The notes under the pieces: generated by a model
What the model was told of the DNA's origin: nothing
What the model saw: the letters and a program-made list of their open reading frames with translations, nothing else
Database searches by the model: none
Assembly: GCF_038003085.1 (NCBI RefSeq)
Contig: NZ_JBBOOM010000001.1
Location: 558,001 to 622,000 of the forward strand
DNA: 64,000 bases
Source: Psychrobacillus sp. FSL K6-2836
GTDB taxonomy: Bacteria; Bacillota; Bacilli; Bacillales_A; Planococcaceae
Reading direction: 5' to 3'
In this document: in pieces, positions 7,713 to 17,215 of the stretch
Layout: each line of letters starts with the position of its first letter
Position numbering within the stretch: the first letter of the stretch is position 1
Program-made: the position numbers and the translations under genes

Positions 7713-8702
7713 TTATTTATTTACTTCATCAAAATACTTTTGAGCTCCAGGGTGAATTTTAATCCCAATTCCTTCTAGCCCAGTTTCAGGTTTAATAAAT
7801 TGACCTTTTGGATGTGTAATACTACCAGCGTTATCATAAATTGCTTTTGTCATTTCATAAACTAAGTCCTCTGGTAGCTCGTTTGTTACAGCTAGCATTG
7901 CTAATACAGATACTGTAGGTACTTCTTCAGTTAATCCATAAGTACCTGATGGCACTACATCTTTAGCGTAATATGGATATTTTTCGATTAGCTCATCAGC
8001 TTTTGCATCTTCTACAGGAACGATTACTACATTAGCAACTGCGTTTAATGCTTCTACAGCCCCAGTTGGAGTTCCCGCAGTAATAAATGCCGCATCAATT
8101 TGACCAGCTTGTAAACTATCTTGCGATTCACCGAAATCTAGGTTTTGTGGTTCAATATCATCCATAGTTAACCCATGAATCTCAAGTAATTGTTCTGCGT
8201 TTGCATATGTTCCTGATCCAGGAGCACCTACAGAAATTTTCTTTCCTTTTAGATCATCAAATGTCTTAATCCCAGTTTTGTCCGTAGTTACTAATTGGAC
8301 TGTTTCTGGATAAAGTGCACCAAGTGCAGAGATCGTATCCACTTTGTTGTCCTCAAACATTAACTCACCTTCTGTTGCATAGTAAGCTATGTCTGTTTGA
8401 GTGAAAGCAATTTCTGCTGTACCTTCTTTTAAAGCTGTCATATTTGCCGCGGATGCTTGTGAAACCTCTGCAGTTGTTTTTATTCCAGTTTCATCACTGA
8501 TTAACTCTGCAAATGTTCCCCCAAGTGGGTAATATGTTCCTTGAACCCCACCAGTTAATAAACTTAAAAACTTGTAGTCTTCCTTTTTCTTACCAGTATC
8601 TCCATCTGAAGATGAATCCCCATCATTTGAGCCACAAGCTGCAAGTATTAATAACACAAAAATACTTAGAATACTCAACAACTTAAATTGCTTTTTCTTC
8701 AT
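7713..8702 (-). CDS. TAXI-family TRAP transporter solute-binding lipoprotein
   Basis: A 329-residue protein with a lipoprotein signal peptide ending at the lipobox LILAACGS, so it should be anchored to the outer face of the membrane. The mature part starts with an acidic Gly/Ser linker and contains the TAXI family core: GGVQGTYYPLGG, EVSQASAANMTALKEG, IAFTQTDIAYYA and the KISVGAPGSGTYANAEQLLE segment. It captures substrate for the fused permease downstream. First gene of the cluster, preceded by AAGAGGGGG and followed by a strong hairpin that may favour its expression. Substrate cannot be inferred. Confidence 0.93.
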   Translation of the reverse strand: MKKKQFKLLSILSIFVLLILAACGSNDGDSSSDGDTGKKKEDYKFLSLLTGGVQGTYYPLGGTFAELISDETGIKTTAEVSQASAANMTALKEGTAEIAFTQTDIAYYATEGELMFEDNKVDTISALGALYPETVQLVTTDKTGIKTFDDLKGKKISVGAPGSGTYANAEQLLEIHGLTMDDIEPQNLDFGESQDSLQAGQIDAAFITAGTPTGAVEALNAVANVVIVPVEDAKADELIEKYPYYAKDVVPSGTYGLTEEVPTVSVLAMLAVTNELPEDLVYEMTKAIYDNAGSITHPKGQFIKPETGLEGIGIKIHPGAQKYFDEVNK

Positions 8703-8743
8703 ACAATTTCCCCCTCTTATATATATTCCCAGTGTTCATACCA

Positions 8744-8773
8744 ATTTTAACATAAAAGTTTATCAAATTGCCA
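8744..8773 (-). promoter_or_regulatory. Possible promoter of the TAXI-TRAP operon
   Basis: Extended -10 TGTTAAAAT (TAAAAT at 8749-8744) with a weak TGGCAA 18 bases upstream, about 45 bases before the start codon. A prediction by eye. Confidence 0.35.
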
Positions 8774-8931
8774 CTCTATTATGCATTTTCAGTGATTGAC
8801 AATTAGATTTTACAAGAATCTTTCCTGTTCAAAGCTATAAATAAACCGTTCTTGGGAGGACATAGGACAAGCTAGTTAGTTTAAATTTTCTAGCCGGCTT
8901 CCGTCTCCAAACTACAGCTTTTATTACAATT

Positions 8932-8975
8932 AAAAAGCATCCATCTAATCCTTTCAGATTAAATGAATGCTTTTT
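8932..8975 (-). terminator. Intrinsic terminator after ymcA
   Basis: A long stem, AAAAAGCATTCATTTAATCT against ATTAGATGGATGCTTTTT (one mismatch), with a T-run on both strands. It ends the miaB-ymcA operon. Confidence 0.85.
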
Positions 8976-8986
8976 ATAATAATATA

Positions 8987-9424
8987 TTAAGAACAGCTGT
9001 CGTATGTTGTGTTTTTGACTTTTGAACCTGTTTCGCCTCTAAGTAGGTCACCATCTGTTGCTTCAATAATTTGGTTTGTTACGTTATTAGAAATTGAATT
9101 TGCAACTAATTGTAGCAGACTGTTTACGTCACCTTGTGATTGTTTGAATTGTTGTACAATCGGTAGGCTATCAATTTCTTCTTCGATCGCCGAAATTTTA
9201 CCTTCAATTAGTGTAAGTGCCTTTTCTTTTCCTAAATGCTGAAAGTTAACTGCTTGTTTTTGTAAGCTTTTAAGGCTTGCAATTTTTTCACGTACTTTTG
9301 TATTTTCATTGATTTGCTCTTCTGCACGTTTGAAGAATTCAACTTCCTCAGTATTTGCAATCATTGTTGCAATTTCTTTTGCTTTTTCAATAATATCGTC
9401 TCTAGTATATTTTGTAGTAGACAT
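8987..9424 (-). CDS. ymcA: YmcA/RicA, RNA-processing and development regulator
   Basis: A 145-residue helical protein of the YlbF/YmcA family. In B. subtilis RicA (YmcA) joins RicF and RicT in an iron-sulfur complex that promotes RNase Y-dependent mRNA maturation and is needed for biofilm formation, competence and sporulation. The sequence has the long central helices (VREKIASLKSLQKQAVNFQHLGKEKAL) and ends TTYDSCS, keeping a C-terminal cysteine of the kind used as cluster ligand. The start overlaps the miaB stop by one base with AAAGGTGGGAG upstream, the same miaB-ymcA order as B. subtilis. RNase Y is encoded only 6 kb away. Confidence 0.9.
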   Translation of the reverse strand: MSTTKYTRDDIIEKAKEIATMIANTEEVEFFKRAEEQINENTKVREKIASLKSLQKQAVNFQHLGKEKALTLIEGKISAIEEEIDSLPIVQQFKQSQGDVNSLLQLVANSISNNVTNQIIEATDGDLLRGETGSKVKNTTYDSCS

Positions 9425-10971
9425 TATACTCCCACCTTTTGCTCGATTGTTTCATTTACTAGTTCCCCAGTAAGTGACCATGTTTTTGCATCTGTTATTT
9501 TTACTTTAACTATTTGTCCGATGATATCTTTTGGACCTACGAAATTAACTAGTTTACTTTTACTTGTGTAGCCTGCAAGTACATCAGGGTTATTTTTACT
9601 TTCCCCTTCGACTAAAACTTCCACAATTTGTCCAGCATGTTTTTTCATAGCTTCAGCAGACATATCATTTACTAGCTTATTTAAACGCTGAAGTCTTTCC
9701 TTTTTCACTTCCATCGGTACATTATCTACCATTTTTGCAGCTGGTGTACCTTCTCGTGGAGAGTAAATATACGTATAGGCAATTTCGAAACCTACTTCTT
9801 TATATAGTGACATTGTTTCTTCAAATTGTTCGTCTGTTTCATTTGGGAACCCAACAATTATGTCGGTTGTTAACGATACATTTGGGATAGCTGCTTTTAT
9901 TTTATTTACTAGCTCTAAATAATGTTCTCTCGTGTATTTACGAGCCATTATTTTAAGGATATCCGATGATCCAGATTGAACCGGTAGATGAATATGATCG
10001 ACTAAATTTCCACCTTTTGCAAGCACCTCGATTAAATGATCATCAAAGTCTCTAGGATGACTGGTCATGAAGCGTATGCGAGCTACGTCAATCTTCCGAA
10101 GGTCATCCATTAAATCACCAAAGCGATAATCTAGATCTTCAAAGTCTTTTCCGTATGCATTTACGTTTTGACCAAGCAATGTTACTTCTTTGTACCCTTG
10201 TGCAGCAAGATGTCTAATTTCTTGAATAATATCTTCCGGGCGACGACTACGTTCTTTCCCCCGCGTGTATGGAACGATACAATATGTACAGAATTTATCG
10301 CAGCCGTACATAATATTGACCCATGCTTTAATCGAACCTTTACGTACACGCGGCAGATTTTCTATAACGTCTCCTTCTTTAGACCAAACTTCCACAACCA
10401 TTTCTTTTGAAAGGTATGCTTCGTTTAATATGTTAGGAAGACGGTGAATATTATGTGTGCCAAAAATCATATCTACTTGATTGTAAGTTTTTAATATTTT
10501 GTTGACAACTGATTCTTCCTGCGACATACATCCACAGACACCGATCAACACATCTGGATTTTTTTGTTTTAAATGCTTAAAATGACCAAGCTCACCAAAT
10601 ACTTTGTTTTCAGCATTTTCACGAATCGCACACGTATTTAGTAAAACAACGTTTGCGTCGTCTACAGTATCCGTAGGTTCATATCCTAGCTGCATGAAGA
10701 TACCTGCCATTACCTCTGTATCATGCTCGTTCATTTGACAGCCATATGTGCGTATATAAAATTTTCTATTTTGACCCATGCCTTTAAATTGTTCTGCAAT
10801 TGCAAAGTCATTATGGTATTCTACCTCTTCTTTGCCACGCTTTTTCGCATCTTTTAATGATGGCGGAGTATAGACTGCTTGAAAATATTTACTATAATCC
10901 TTCTCGGATTTTTTATCCAAAGAGCTAGCTTCCTTCACTTGAGTACTTTGTAAACGTGATTCCTCGTTCAT
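9424..10971 (-). CDS. miaB: tRNA-2-methylthio-N6-dimethylallyladenosine synthase MiaB
   Basis: A radical-SAM methylthiotransferase that adds a methylthio group to i6A37 in tRNAs reading UNN codons. Three domains are visible: an N-terminal UPF0004 domain with cysteines in [18 protein letters not shown] and GVCGCMSQE; the radical SAM domain with [10 protein letters not shown]; and a C-terminal TRAM domain ([10 protein letters not shown]). The frame opens at 10992, but AAAGGAG lies seven bases before ATG 10971, giving 515 residues against 509 in B. subtilis. ymcA follows with a one-base overlap. Confidence 0.95.
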   Translation of the reverse strand: MNEESRLQSTQVKEASSLDKKSEKDYSKYFQAVYTPPSLKDAKKRGKEEVEYHNDFAIAEQFKGMGQNRKFYIRTYGCQMNEHDTEVMAGIFMQLGYEPTDTVDDANVVLLNTCAIRENAENKVFGELGHFKHLKQKNPDVLIGVCGCMSQEESVVNKILKTYNQVDMIFGTHNIHRLPNILNEAYLSKEMVVEVWSKEGDVIENLPRVRKGSIKAWVNIMYGCDKFCTYCIVPYTRGKERSRRPEDIIQEIRHLAAQGYKEVTLLGQNVNAYGKDFEDLDYRFGDLMDDLRKIDVARIRFMTSHPRDFDDHLIEVLAKGGNLVDHIHLPVQSGSSDILKIMARKYTREHYLELVNKIKAAIPNVSLTTDIIVGFPNETDEQFEETMSLYKEVGFEIAYTYIYSPREGTPAAKMVDNVPMEVKKERLQRLNKLVNDMSAEAMKKHAGQIVEVLVEGESKNNPDVLAGYTSKSKLVNFVGPKDIIGQIVKVKITDAKTWSLTGELVNETIEQKVGV

Positions 10972-11127
10972 AAGAACTCTCCTTTCCTTCATTCGTGAAA
11001 AGTACGAATATCCCTCCTATTATACTGAATAGTTCTCTGTTCCTACAAGGCATTCAGCTTAAAATTTCTTAATTAGACAAATTATGTTCATATTTTTAGT
11101 GTATTAAGGTGATTGGGAGCAGTTATC

Positions 11128-11272
11128 GGCTATTTCTTTATGTTTAAGGTCTATCCGAGCATATTTAAGAGCTATAATCTGTCTATTAAGGACTAGCATT
11201 GATTTTATGGGCTATCTTCTGCTTGTCATGGGATATTTTTTAATATTTATGGGCTTTCGTTCGTATAAAAAT
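11128..11272 (+). repeat. Degenerate 21-bp tandem repeat, about seven units
   Basis: Units start at 11128, 11149, 11170, 11191 (19 bp), 11210, 11231 and 11252. Each reads roughly GGCTAT-N6..9-TTTA(A/T)G: unit 1 is GGCTATTTC..TTTAAG, unit 5 GGCTATCTTCTG..CATG, unit 6 GGATATTTTT..TTATG. The 21-bp period equals two helical turns. It is intergenic and non-coding. Confidence 0.65.
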
Positions 11273-11300
11273 AGCCCATGAACATTAACGGTTCATGAGC
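11265..11300 (-). terminator. Intrinsic terminator after korB
   Basis: On the minus strand GCTCATGAAC loops to GTTCATGGGC and is followed by TATTTTTATACG. It overlaps the last tandem-repeat unit. Confidence 0.75.
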
Positions 11301-11309
11301 TCAGTTATA

Positions 11310-12176
11310 TCACATAAAGTCTTGAATTAAAGCGTTGAATTCCTGTTCACTCATCTTCAAATTTTGATCGACAAGTGGGGTTGGCGCGTAACCAGGAACT
11401 TGCTCTTGGTAGGATGGTGCGTTTTTATCTTGATAAATGATACCTGTTACAAGTCCTTTATTTTCCATTACTACTTTCATAGCTTCTTCTCTGCTTGTAG
11501 AGTCATATTCTTCAACATTAGAAAGCTTTGTTAAATGTTCTTTAAACCAATCATACGTGTTTACTTTGTTGTATGTTACACATGGGCTAAATACATTGAT
11601 AAACGAGAAGCCTTTATGATTGATCCCTGCTTCGATAATAGCAGTTAGTTCTTTAATATCGGAAGAAAATCCTTGCGCTACAAATGTTGCTCCAGATGTA
11701 AGGGCAAGTTCTAATGGTTGAACGGATGGTTCAATAGCTCCACCAGGAGTTGACTTCGTTTTAAAGCCTTCTGCTGATCGTGGGGACGTTTGACCTTTAG
11801 TTAATCCGTAGATTTGGTTGTCCATCACAACATATGTTATATCAATATTACGACGAATAGAATGAATTGTATGACCCATCCCTATTGCAAATCCATCACC
11901 ATCACCGCCAGAAGCGATAACGTGTAAATCTTTGTTTGCCATTTTCAATCCTTGAGCTATTGGAAGTGCACGACCATGAATGCCATGAAAACCATACGAA
12001 TGAATGTATCCGGAAATTCGCCCAGAACAGCCGATACCAGAAATTACAGCTAAATCATGTGGTTGAATGCCAACATTTGCTGCAGCACGTTGAATTGCTG
12101 CCTGCACCGAGAAGTCACCACAACCTGGACACCAGTTAGGTTTTACGTTATTACGAAAATCTTTAAATGTTACCAT
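11310..12176 (-). CDS. korB: 2-oxoacid:ferredoxin oxidoreductase, beta subunit
   Basis: A 288-residue thiamine-diphosphate-binding subunit. With KorA it oxidatively decarboxylates a 2-oxoacid (2-oxoglutarate is the usual substrate) to the acyl-CoA and reduces ferredoxin. Cysteines of the iron-sulfur ligand set are in NWCPGCGDF (C16, C19) and SGIGCSGR; the ThDP/Mg motif is GGDGDGFAIGMGH followed by VVMDNQIYGLTKGQ. The start overlaps korA by 14 bases. No separate ferredoxin or delta subunit is encoded nearby, as is usual for the two-subunit aerobic type. Confidence 0.9.
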   Translation of the reverse strand: MVTFKDFRNNVKPNWCPGCGDFSVQAAIQRAAANVGIQPHDLAVISGIGCSGRISGYIHSYGFHGIHGRALPIAQGLKMANKDLHVIASGGDGDGFAIGMGHTIHSIRRNIDITYVVMDNQIYGLTKGQTSPRSAEGFKTKSTPGGAIEPSVQPLELALTSGATFVAQGFSSDIKELTAIIEAGINHKGFSFINVFSPCVTYNKVNTYDWFKEHLTKLSNVEEYDSTSREEAMKVVMENKGLVTGIIYQDKNAPSYQEQVPGYAPTPLVDQNLKMSEQEFNALIQDFM

Positions 12177-13917
12177 CTGTTAGCAACTCCTTTACTTGTT
12201 TTGCAAGCTGTAATGGTAAAAATGGTGTGCCATCATATTTCGTAACACTGACCAATTTATCATGACCGCCAACATTCATTTTAATGATACTTGCTAATTG
12301 TCCTGTTGCATTATTTTCGACTACTACGACTTTTTTCGCTTTCGCAACTAGTGATTGTATTTCCTCCACTGGGAATGGATGAATTAAACGAATATGTGCA
12401 TGATTTACTTTAACATCACTTTCAATAAGTGTTTGCTGTAATTCTTCTAGCACACCTCTAGTAGAGTTGAAGCCAACGAATAGTATATCTGCTTCTTCGT
12501 ATGGTGCATTTACATATACTGGCTCATTAAAGTTAATATGCTTAAGCTTTCCTAAACGTTTATCCATTTGAGCTTTACGATTTGTAGACGCTTCAGATGG
12601 TTTACCCGTTTCATCATGCTCAACTCCAGTTACATGATGAATAGCATGCTCTGTACCCGGTAGAACGCGTGGTGATACGCCATCTTCCGTTACTTCAAAA
12701 CGCTTGAAGTACGATTTATCTTCAGCTACAGGAATTTCATCACTTTCTACTAATTTACCACGACGGATTTCAACCTTTGAATAATCAAAAGGCTCCACTG
12801 TTTGTTTACCAAGTGACAATTGTAAATCTGATAAAATAATTACAGGAAGCTGCAATTCCTCTGCAATGTTAAATGCTTGAATCGTATCGTAGAATGCTTC
12901 TTCTCCAGTACTTGGAGCAATTACTACTTTAGGAATTTCTCCATGCGTTCCATAGATCATTTGCATAAGATCCGATTGTTCCTGTTTTGTTGGTAAACCT
13001 GTCGAAGGGCCTCCACGTTGTGTATCAACTATTACAAGTGGTTGTTCGGTCATGCCTGAAAGACCAATTGCTTCCATCATAAGTGATAGCCCTGGACCTG
13101 CAGAGGCAGTGAAAGCACGTACACCACCATAGTTAGAACCAATTGCCATTGTAGCAGCGGCAATTTCATCCTCTGTTTGAATAACAGCTCCACCAAATAG
13201 TGGTAGCTTTTTAATCATATACTCCATAATTTCCGATGCAGGAGTGATTGGATACGCTGCCATAAAGCGAACACCTGCTGCTAATGCACCAAATGCAATT
13301 GCATCATTGCCAATCATGAACATACGGTGTTTTCCATCTGCAGGAGCAATTTCCCATTCTCCAATACGATCTCCCAGCTGTTCAGCCATAGTATCGAAGC
13401 CTTGTTGAATAGCTTGCATATTTTTTTCTACTACTTCTTGTCCTTTTTTCCCAAAAATTTCATCTACAACACCTTGGAATACAGCTTTATCCAAATTAAG
13501 TAATGCGGCACTTGCCCCAATTGCTACCATATTTTTCATAAGAGATGTTCCAAGCTCTGCAGCTATCTCTGTGAAAGGAACAATATACATTGGTGCCTTA
13601 CAATCTTCGAGTTCTACTGGGGAGAATTTTGCGTCTGCCAAAATAATACTTTTTTCAGTTAACTCTTTGTAATTGACATCGATTGTTTCTTGATCAAATG
13701 CTACTAAAATATCTAAATCATCTGGTATTGTACGAACTTGCGTCGGACGTACACAGATTTTATTGTTTGTATGGCCACCTTTAATTCGAGAAGAGAAATG
13801 ACGGTATCCGTATAGATAATATCCTAGGCGGTTCATCGCCATAGAGAATATTTCTCCTGTACTTTCAATACCCTCTCCTTGCTGCCCTCCTACTTTCCAA
13901 GAAAGCTGTTGCAACAT
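12163..13917 (-). CDS. korA: 2-oxoacid:ferredoxin oxidoreductase, fused gamma-alpha subunit
   Basis: A 584-residue fusion. Residues 1 to ~180 are the gamma domain (WKVGGQQGEGIESTGEIF, HFSSRIKGGHTN), which contacts CoA; the rest is the alpha pyrimidine-binding domain (FMAAYPITPASEIMEY, TEDEIAAATMAIGSNYGGVRAF, GPGLSLMMEA). It pairs with KorB to link 2-oxoacid oxidation with ferredoxin reduction. AAGGAG precedes the ATG. The genes sit between spoVS and miaB, where B. subtilis has tdh-kbl. About 100 bases upstream is an imperfect dyad around GACGGAAACGTATCGTC whose meaning I cannot judge. Confidence 0.9.
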   Translation of the reverse strand: MLQQLSWKVGGQQGEGIESTGEIFSMAMNRLGYYLYGYRHFSSRIKGGHTNNKICVRPTQVRTIPDDLDILVAFDQETIDVNYKELTEKSIILADAKFSPVELEDCKAPMYIVPFTEIAAELGTSLMKNMVAIGASAALLNLDKAVFQGVVDEIFGKKGQEVVEKNMQAIQQGFDTMAEQLGDRIGEWEIAPADGKHRMFMIGNDAIAFGALAAGVRFMAAYPITPASEIMEYMIKKLPLFGGAVIQTEDEIAAATMAIGSNYGGVRAFTASAGPGLSLMMEAIGLSGMTEQPLVIVDTQRGGPSTGLPTKQEQSDLMQMIYGTHGEIPKVVIAPSTGEEAFYDTIQAFNIAEELQLPVIILSDLQLSLGKQTVEPFDYSKVEIRRGKLVESDEIPVAEDKSYFKRFEVTEDGVSPRVLPGTEHAIHHVTGVEHDETGKPSEASTNRKAQMDKRLGKLKHINFNEPVYVNAPYEEADILFVGFNSTRGVLEELQQTLIESDVKVNHAHIRLIHPFPVEEIQSLVAKAKKVVVVENNATGQLASIIKMNVGGHDKLVSVTKYDGTPFLPLQLAKQVKELLTDGNI

Positions 13918-14091
13918 ATAAACATCTCCTTACTATTCGATTAAATGCTAATTTCCTTCATAAGTTTATCATGAAGTAGCGTTTATCACTATGTATTCCC
14001 CGTATTTTTATAGAAATTCAGACCTTTGACGGAAACGTATCGTCACAAATTATTCTTAAAAATTATAAAAACTATAAATATCCTTCTTATC

Positions 14092-14126
14092 TAAAAAGAG
14101 AGGTCACTACTATAAAAGTAGCGACC
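14092..14126 (-). terminator. Intrinsic terminator after spoVS
   Basis: Stem GGTCGCTAC/GTAGTGACC (one A-C mismatch), followed by TCTCTTTTTAG on the minus strand. Confidence 0.75.
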
Positions 14127-14132
14127 CCCCGT

Positions 14133-14399
14133 CTATTTTGCCTTTTTTTCAACAAGTAACTTTAGAGCTGTTCGATCTTCACCAGATATGATAATATCGG
14201 TGAAAGCTGGAGAACAAGTTAAATCTGTTCCACTTGGGGCTACGAATCCTCTGGCAATTGCTATCGCTTTGATAGCCTGATTTAATGCTCCTGCTCCTAC
14301 TGCTTGCATTTCTGCATACCCTTGTTCTCTAATTACTGCAACTAATGCCCCAGCAACTGAATTTGGGTTTGAACGGGAAGATACTTTTAAAGAATCCAC
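14133..14399 (-). CDS. spoVS: Stage V sporulation protein S
   Basis: An 88-residue protein nearly identical in pattern to B. subtilis SpoVS: LKVSSRSNPNSVAGALVAVI, AVGAGALNQAIKAIAIARGF and GEDRTALKLLVE. SpoVS is a small Alba-like protein required for stage V and spore coat assembly. The frame is open to 14447, but the GTG at 14399 has AAAGGAG eight bases upstream and gives an N-terminus (MDSLKVS) that aligns with the MEILKVS of B. subtilis. It lies downstream of ymdB as in other Bacilli; in B. subtilis it is under sigma-H. Confidence 0.95.
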   Translation of the reverse strand: MDSLKVSSRSNPNSVAGALVAVIREQGYAEMQAVGAGALNQAIKAIAIARGFVAPSGTDLTCSPAFTDIIISGEDRTALKLLVEKKAK

Positions 14400-14484
14400 T
14401 ATCATTTCTCCTTTTGTCGCTATATTATGAACTTGCTTCTGGTCCATAATCTAACTTATGCGCAGGAGTAATCTTTTAGACTTT

Positions 14485-15282
14485 TTAGCCTTTAAACGGG
14501 TAATCCTCGTTTATATAAATTCGTTCTTGGTGTATTGCTTTCCCAGTGGAATTGTCTACTTCCACGAAGAAACCGCTAAGTACAGTACGTCCAGTCTTAG
14601 GTACTTCAAAACGAGTGGGCATATTCGTTTGAAAACGGTAGAGTACATCTTCTTTTTTCATGCCTAGGACACCATCGTATGGACCTGTCATACCAACGTC
14701 TGTTATATAAGCAGTTCCACCTGGTAATATGCGAGAATCTGCTGTTTGAACATGTGTATGTGTTCCTACGACAACAGAAGCATTTCCATCTAAATGCCAA
14801 CCAAATGCGATCTTTTCACTTGTAGCTTCTGCATGAAAGTCTACAAAGACTATAGGTGATAGTTTTTTGGCTTCTTCAACCATTTTCGTAGCCATTTTAA
14901 ATGGATCATCATGGGGTGGTAAAAATGTGCGGCCATGCATATTGATCACTGAAATGGTATGACCACCTTTAGAGATGGAAGTCATCCCTTTACCAGGAGC
15001 GTCCTCTGAAAAGTTCGCAGGACGGATTAAATAGTCCGTGTCATCAATAAAATCCATAATTTCTTTTTGATCCCAAGTATGGTTGCCCATTGTTACTACG
15101 TCGACTCCCATATGGAGCAATGACTGAAAAATACTTTTCGTAATCCCACGACCTGCAGCTGCATTCTCTCCATTAGCAATAACTACGTCCACATCATATT
15201 TTCTTTTTAGTCTTGGTAAATAATCTTCTAACGTATCGCGGCCGATAGATCCAACGATATCACCTATAAATAATATTTTCAT
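14485..15282 (-). CDS. ymdB: YmdB-type metallophosphodiesterase
   Basis: A 265-residue dinuclear-metal phosphodiesterase of the TIGR00282 family; B. subtilis YmdB (264 residues) hydrolyses cyclic nucleotides and affects biofilm versus motility. Metal-binding motifs are all present: FIGDIVGSIGRD at the N-terminus, NGENAAAGRG, GNHTWDQKE, DFHAEATSEK and GTHTHVQTAD. The frame opens at 15318, but ATG 15282 has AAAGGAA and GTAGGA upstream and starts exactly at the conserved MKILFIGD. It follows rny, the usual rny-ymdB-spoVS order. Confidence 0.95.
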   Translation of the reverse strand: MKILFIGDIVGSIGRDTLEDYLPRLKRKYDVDVVIANGENAAAGRGITKSIFQSLLHMGVDVVTMGNHTWDQKEIMDFIDDTDYLIRPANFSEDAPGKGMTSISKGGHTISVINMHGRTFLPPHDDPFKMATKMVEEAKKLSPIVFVDFHAEATSEKIAFGWHLDGNASVVVGTHTHVQTADSRILPGGTAYITDVGMTGPYDGVLGMKKEDVLYRFQTNMPTRFEVPKTGRTVLSGFFVEVDNSTGKAIHQERIYINEDYPFKG

Positions 15283-15305
15283 TCCTACTTCATTCCTTTC
15301 ACGAA

Positions 15306-15332
15306 AAAAAGGCTTCATTTCGAAGCCTTTTT
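15306..15332 (-). terminator. Intrinsic terminator after rny
   Basis: A perfect 11-bp stem, AAAAAGGCTTC/GAAGCCTTTTT, with T-runs. It separates rny from ymdB. Confidence 0.85.
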
Positions 15333-15375
15333 GTTTATACTAACTTATGAAACAGCAGAACACCATCACTGTATG

Positions 15376-16932
15376 TTATTTAGCATATTCTACAGCTCTA
15401 GTTTCTCTAATAACAGTAACTTTTATATGACCTGGATAATCTAATTCTTCTTCAATTCGTTTACGGATATCTCTTGCCAAACGATGAGCAGTTAGGTCAT
15501 CAATTTGATCTGGACGAACCATAATACGAATTTCTCGTCCTGCTTGAATAGCAAAAGATTTTTCTACGCCTTCATAGGACTCAGAAATTTCCTCAAGTTT
15601 TTCCAAACGACGAATGTAGTTTTCTAATGTTTCACTTCTCGCCCCTGGTCTTGCTGCAGATAATGCATCGGCAGCTGCCACTAATACGGCAATAACAGAA
15701 GTAGCTTCTGTATCCCCGTGATGGGAAGCAATACTATTAATAACTACTGGATGTTCTTTGTATTTTGTTGCTAGCTCGACACCAATTTCTACATGGCTAC
15801 CTTCCACTTCATGGTCAATTGCTTTCCCAATGTCATGTAATAACCCTGCACGTCTTGCAAGTGTTACATCTTCACCAAGTTCCGCCGCTAATAGACCAGC
15901 TAAATAAGCAACTTCTGTTGAGTGTTTTAACACATTTTGACCATAGCTTGTACGATAACGGAGTCTACCTAGAATTTTCATAAGATCTGGATGTAAATTA
16001 TGAACCCCAATATCGAATGTAGTTTGTTCACCAATTTCGCGAATTTGCTCATCTACTTCTCTTCTAGACTTTTCTACCATTTCTTCGATTCGTGCAGGAT
16101 GAATCCGTCCATCCTGTACCAGTTTTTCAAGTGCTAAACGGGCAGTTTCTCTTCGAATTGGATCAAAGCCTGAAAGAATTACAGCTTCTGGCGTATCATC
16201 GATGATTAAATCAATACCAGTTAACGTTTCAAGTGTACGAATGTTTCGTCCTTCACGCCCAATAATGCGACCTTTCATCTCATCATTTGGTAAGTTGACT
16301 ACAGAAACAGTTGTTTCAGCAACATGGTCTGCTGCAAAACGTTGTAACGCAAGGGAAAGAATCTCACGAGATTTTTTATCGGATTCTTCTTTAGCTCTAG
16401 TCTCCGATTCCTTTGTCATCACAGCAATATCCGTAGCAAGTTCATTTTCTACTTCTTGAAGAATAATTGTTTTCGCTTCTTCTCGAGTTAAAGTAGAAAT
16501 TCTTTCTAGTTCAGTTTGTTGCTTTTTAACTAGTTCATCCACTTTGCTTTCTTTCTGTTCGATATGCTGTTGTCTTTCAGTTAGAGCATCTTCTTTACGC
16601 TCAAGACCTACTTCTCTCTTGTTTAGAGCATCATCTTTACGATCAAGATTCTCTTCTCTTTGTAATAACCGATTTTCCTGTTTTTGCAGTTCGCCTCGGC
16701 GTTCACGGATGTCAGATTCTGCTTCATTTCGTAATTTGTGAGTTTCATCTTTGGCTTCTAAAAGTGCTTCTTTCTTCAACGCTTCCGCTTCTCGCTTTGC
16801 TTCATCTATGATGATTGCTGAAGATTGTTTTGCACCAGTCACTTTTGAATCGTTCACGTTTTTCAGATAAATATAACCAACAACGGCACCGACAATCAGA
16901 CCAAGCAAAGCGGAGATGATAATTTCTGTCAT
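15376..16932 (-). CDS. rny: Ribonuclease Y
   Basis: A 518-residue membrane-anchored endoribonuclease that starts decay and processing of many mRNAs. Residues ~1-23 are a transmembrane anchor ([16 protein letters not shown]); then comes a long charged coiled coil (to ~190) rich in E/K/R; a KH domain ([20 protein letters not shown]); and an HD domain with the metal motif [13 protein letters not shown]. subtilis Rny has 520 residues. The ATG follows AGGGGGTG. Its upstream region has a hairpin (16971-17002) and a dyad (17030-17047). The partner YmcA is encoded in the same region. Confidence 0.97.
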   Translation of the reverse strand: MTEIIISALLGLIVGAVVGYIYLKNVNDSKVTGAKQSSAIIIDEAKREAEALKKEALLEAKDETHKLRNEAESDIRERRGELQKQENRLLQREENLDRKDDALNKREVGLERKEDALTERQQHIEQKESKVDELVKKQQTELERISTLTREEAKTIILQEVENELATDIAVMTKESETRAKEESDKKSREILSLALQRFAADHVAETTVSVVNLPNDEMKGRIIGREGRNIRTLETLTGIDLIIDDTPEAVILSGFDPIRRETARLALEKLVQDGRIHPARIEEMVEKSRREVDEQIREIGEQTTFDIGVHNLHPDLMKILGRLRYRTSYGQNVLKHSTEVAYLAGLLAAELGEDVTLARRAGLLHDIGKAIDHEVEGSHVEIGVELATKYKEHPVVINSIASHHGDTEATSVIAVLVAAADALSAARPGARSETLENYIRRLEKLEEISESYEGVEKSFAIQAGREIRIMVRPDQIDDLTAHRLARDIRKRIEEELDYPGHIKVTVIRETRAVEYAK

Positions 16933-16970
16933 TCGAACACCCCCTATTGCTATACTTTTTAGTTTCAGTC

Positions 16971-17002
16971 GGCACGTATATACTAAAACATATACGTAAT
17001 GC
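16971..17002 (-). promoter_or_regulatory. Hairpin in the rny 5' leader, with an upstream dyad
   Basis: GGCATTACGTATAT pairs with ATATACGTGCC around an 8-nt loop, 40-70 bases before the rny start. Just upstream, ATACAATT-TT-AATTGTAT (17030-17047) overlaps a TATAAT -10-like hexamer. No family recognised. Confidence 0.45.
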
Positions 17003-17215
17003 CTATAATCATTTAATAATAAAGAAATTATACAATTTTAATTGTATAGATGTAGAAATACTCTGTCAAGGAAGGGAAGTATAATATATGAAAAGTAGGA
17101 CAAAATAAACATCTGTATATGGGTGTTTTCAATTAAACGAATAAAAATCAAGGTTTTTATTTGAAATTTATACCTAGGTTTGAGTAGGTCCATTTTTAGA
17201 AAAGTACAAGCTTCC

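Larger units (their letters stand above)
10972..11309 (-). other. Gap between korB and miaB
   Basis: No gene seen. It holds the korB terminator, a 21-bp degenerate tandem repeat (11128-11272) and about 150 AT-rich bases upstream of miaB where its promoter should lie; I could not choose one convincing -35/-10 pair. Confidence 0.6.

Noticed and set aside
14030..14060. Rex/CRP-type operator upstream of korA (TTTGACGGAAACGTATCGTCACAAA region)
   Set aside because: Only GACG/CGTC arms are symmetric; the outer TTTG/CAAA is shifted by two bases and matches no consensus well enough.
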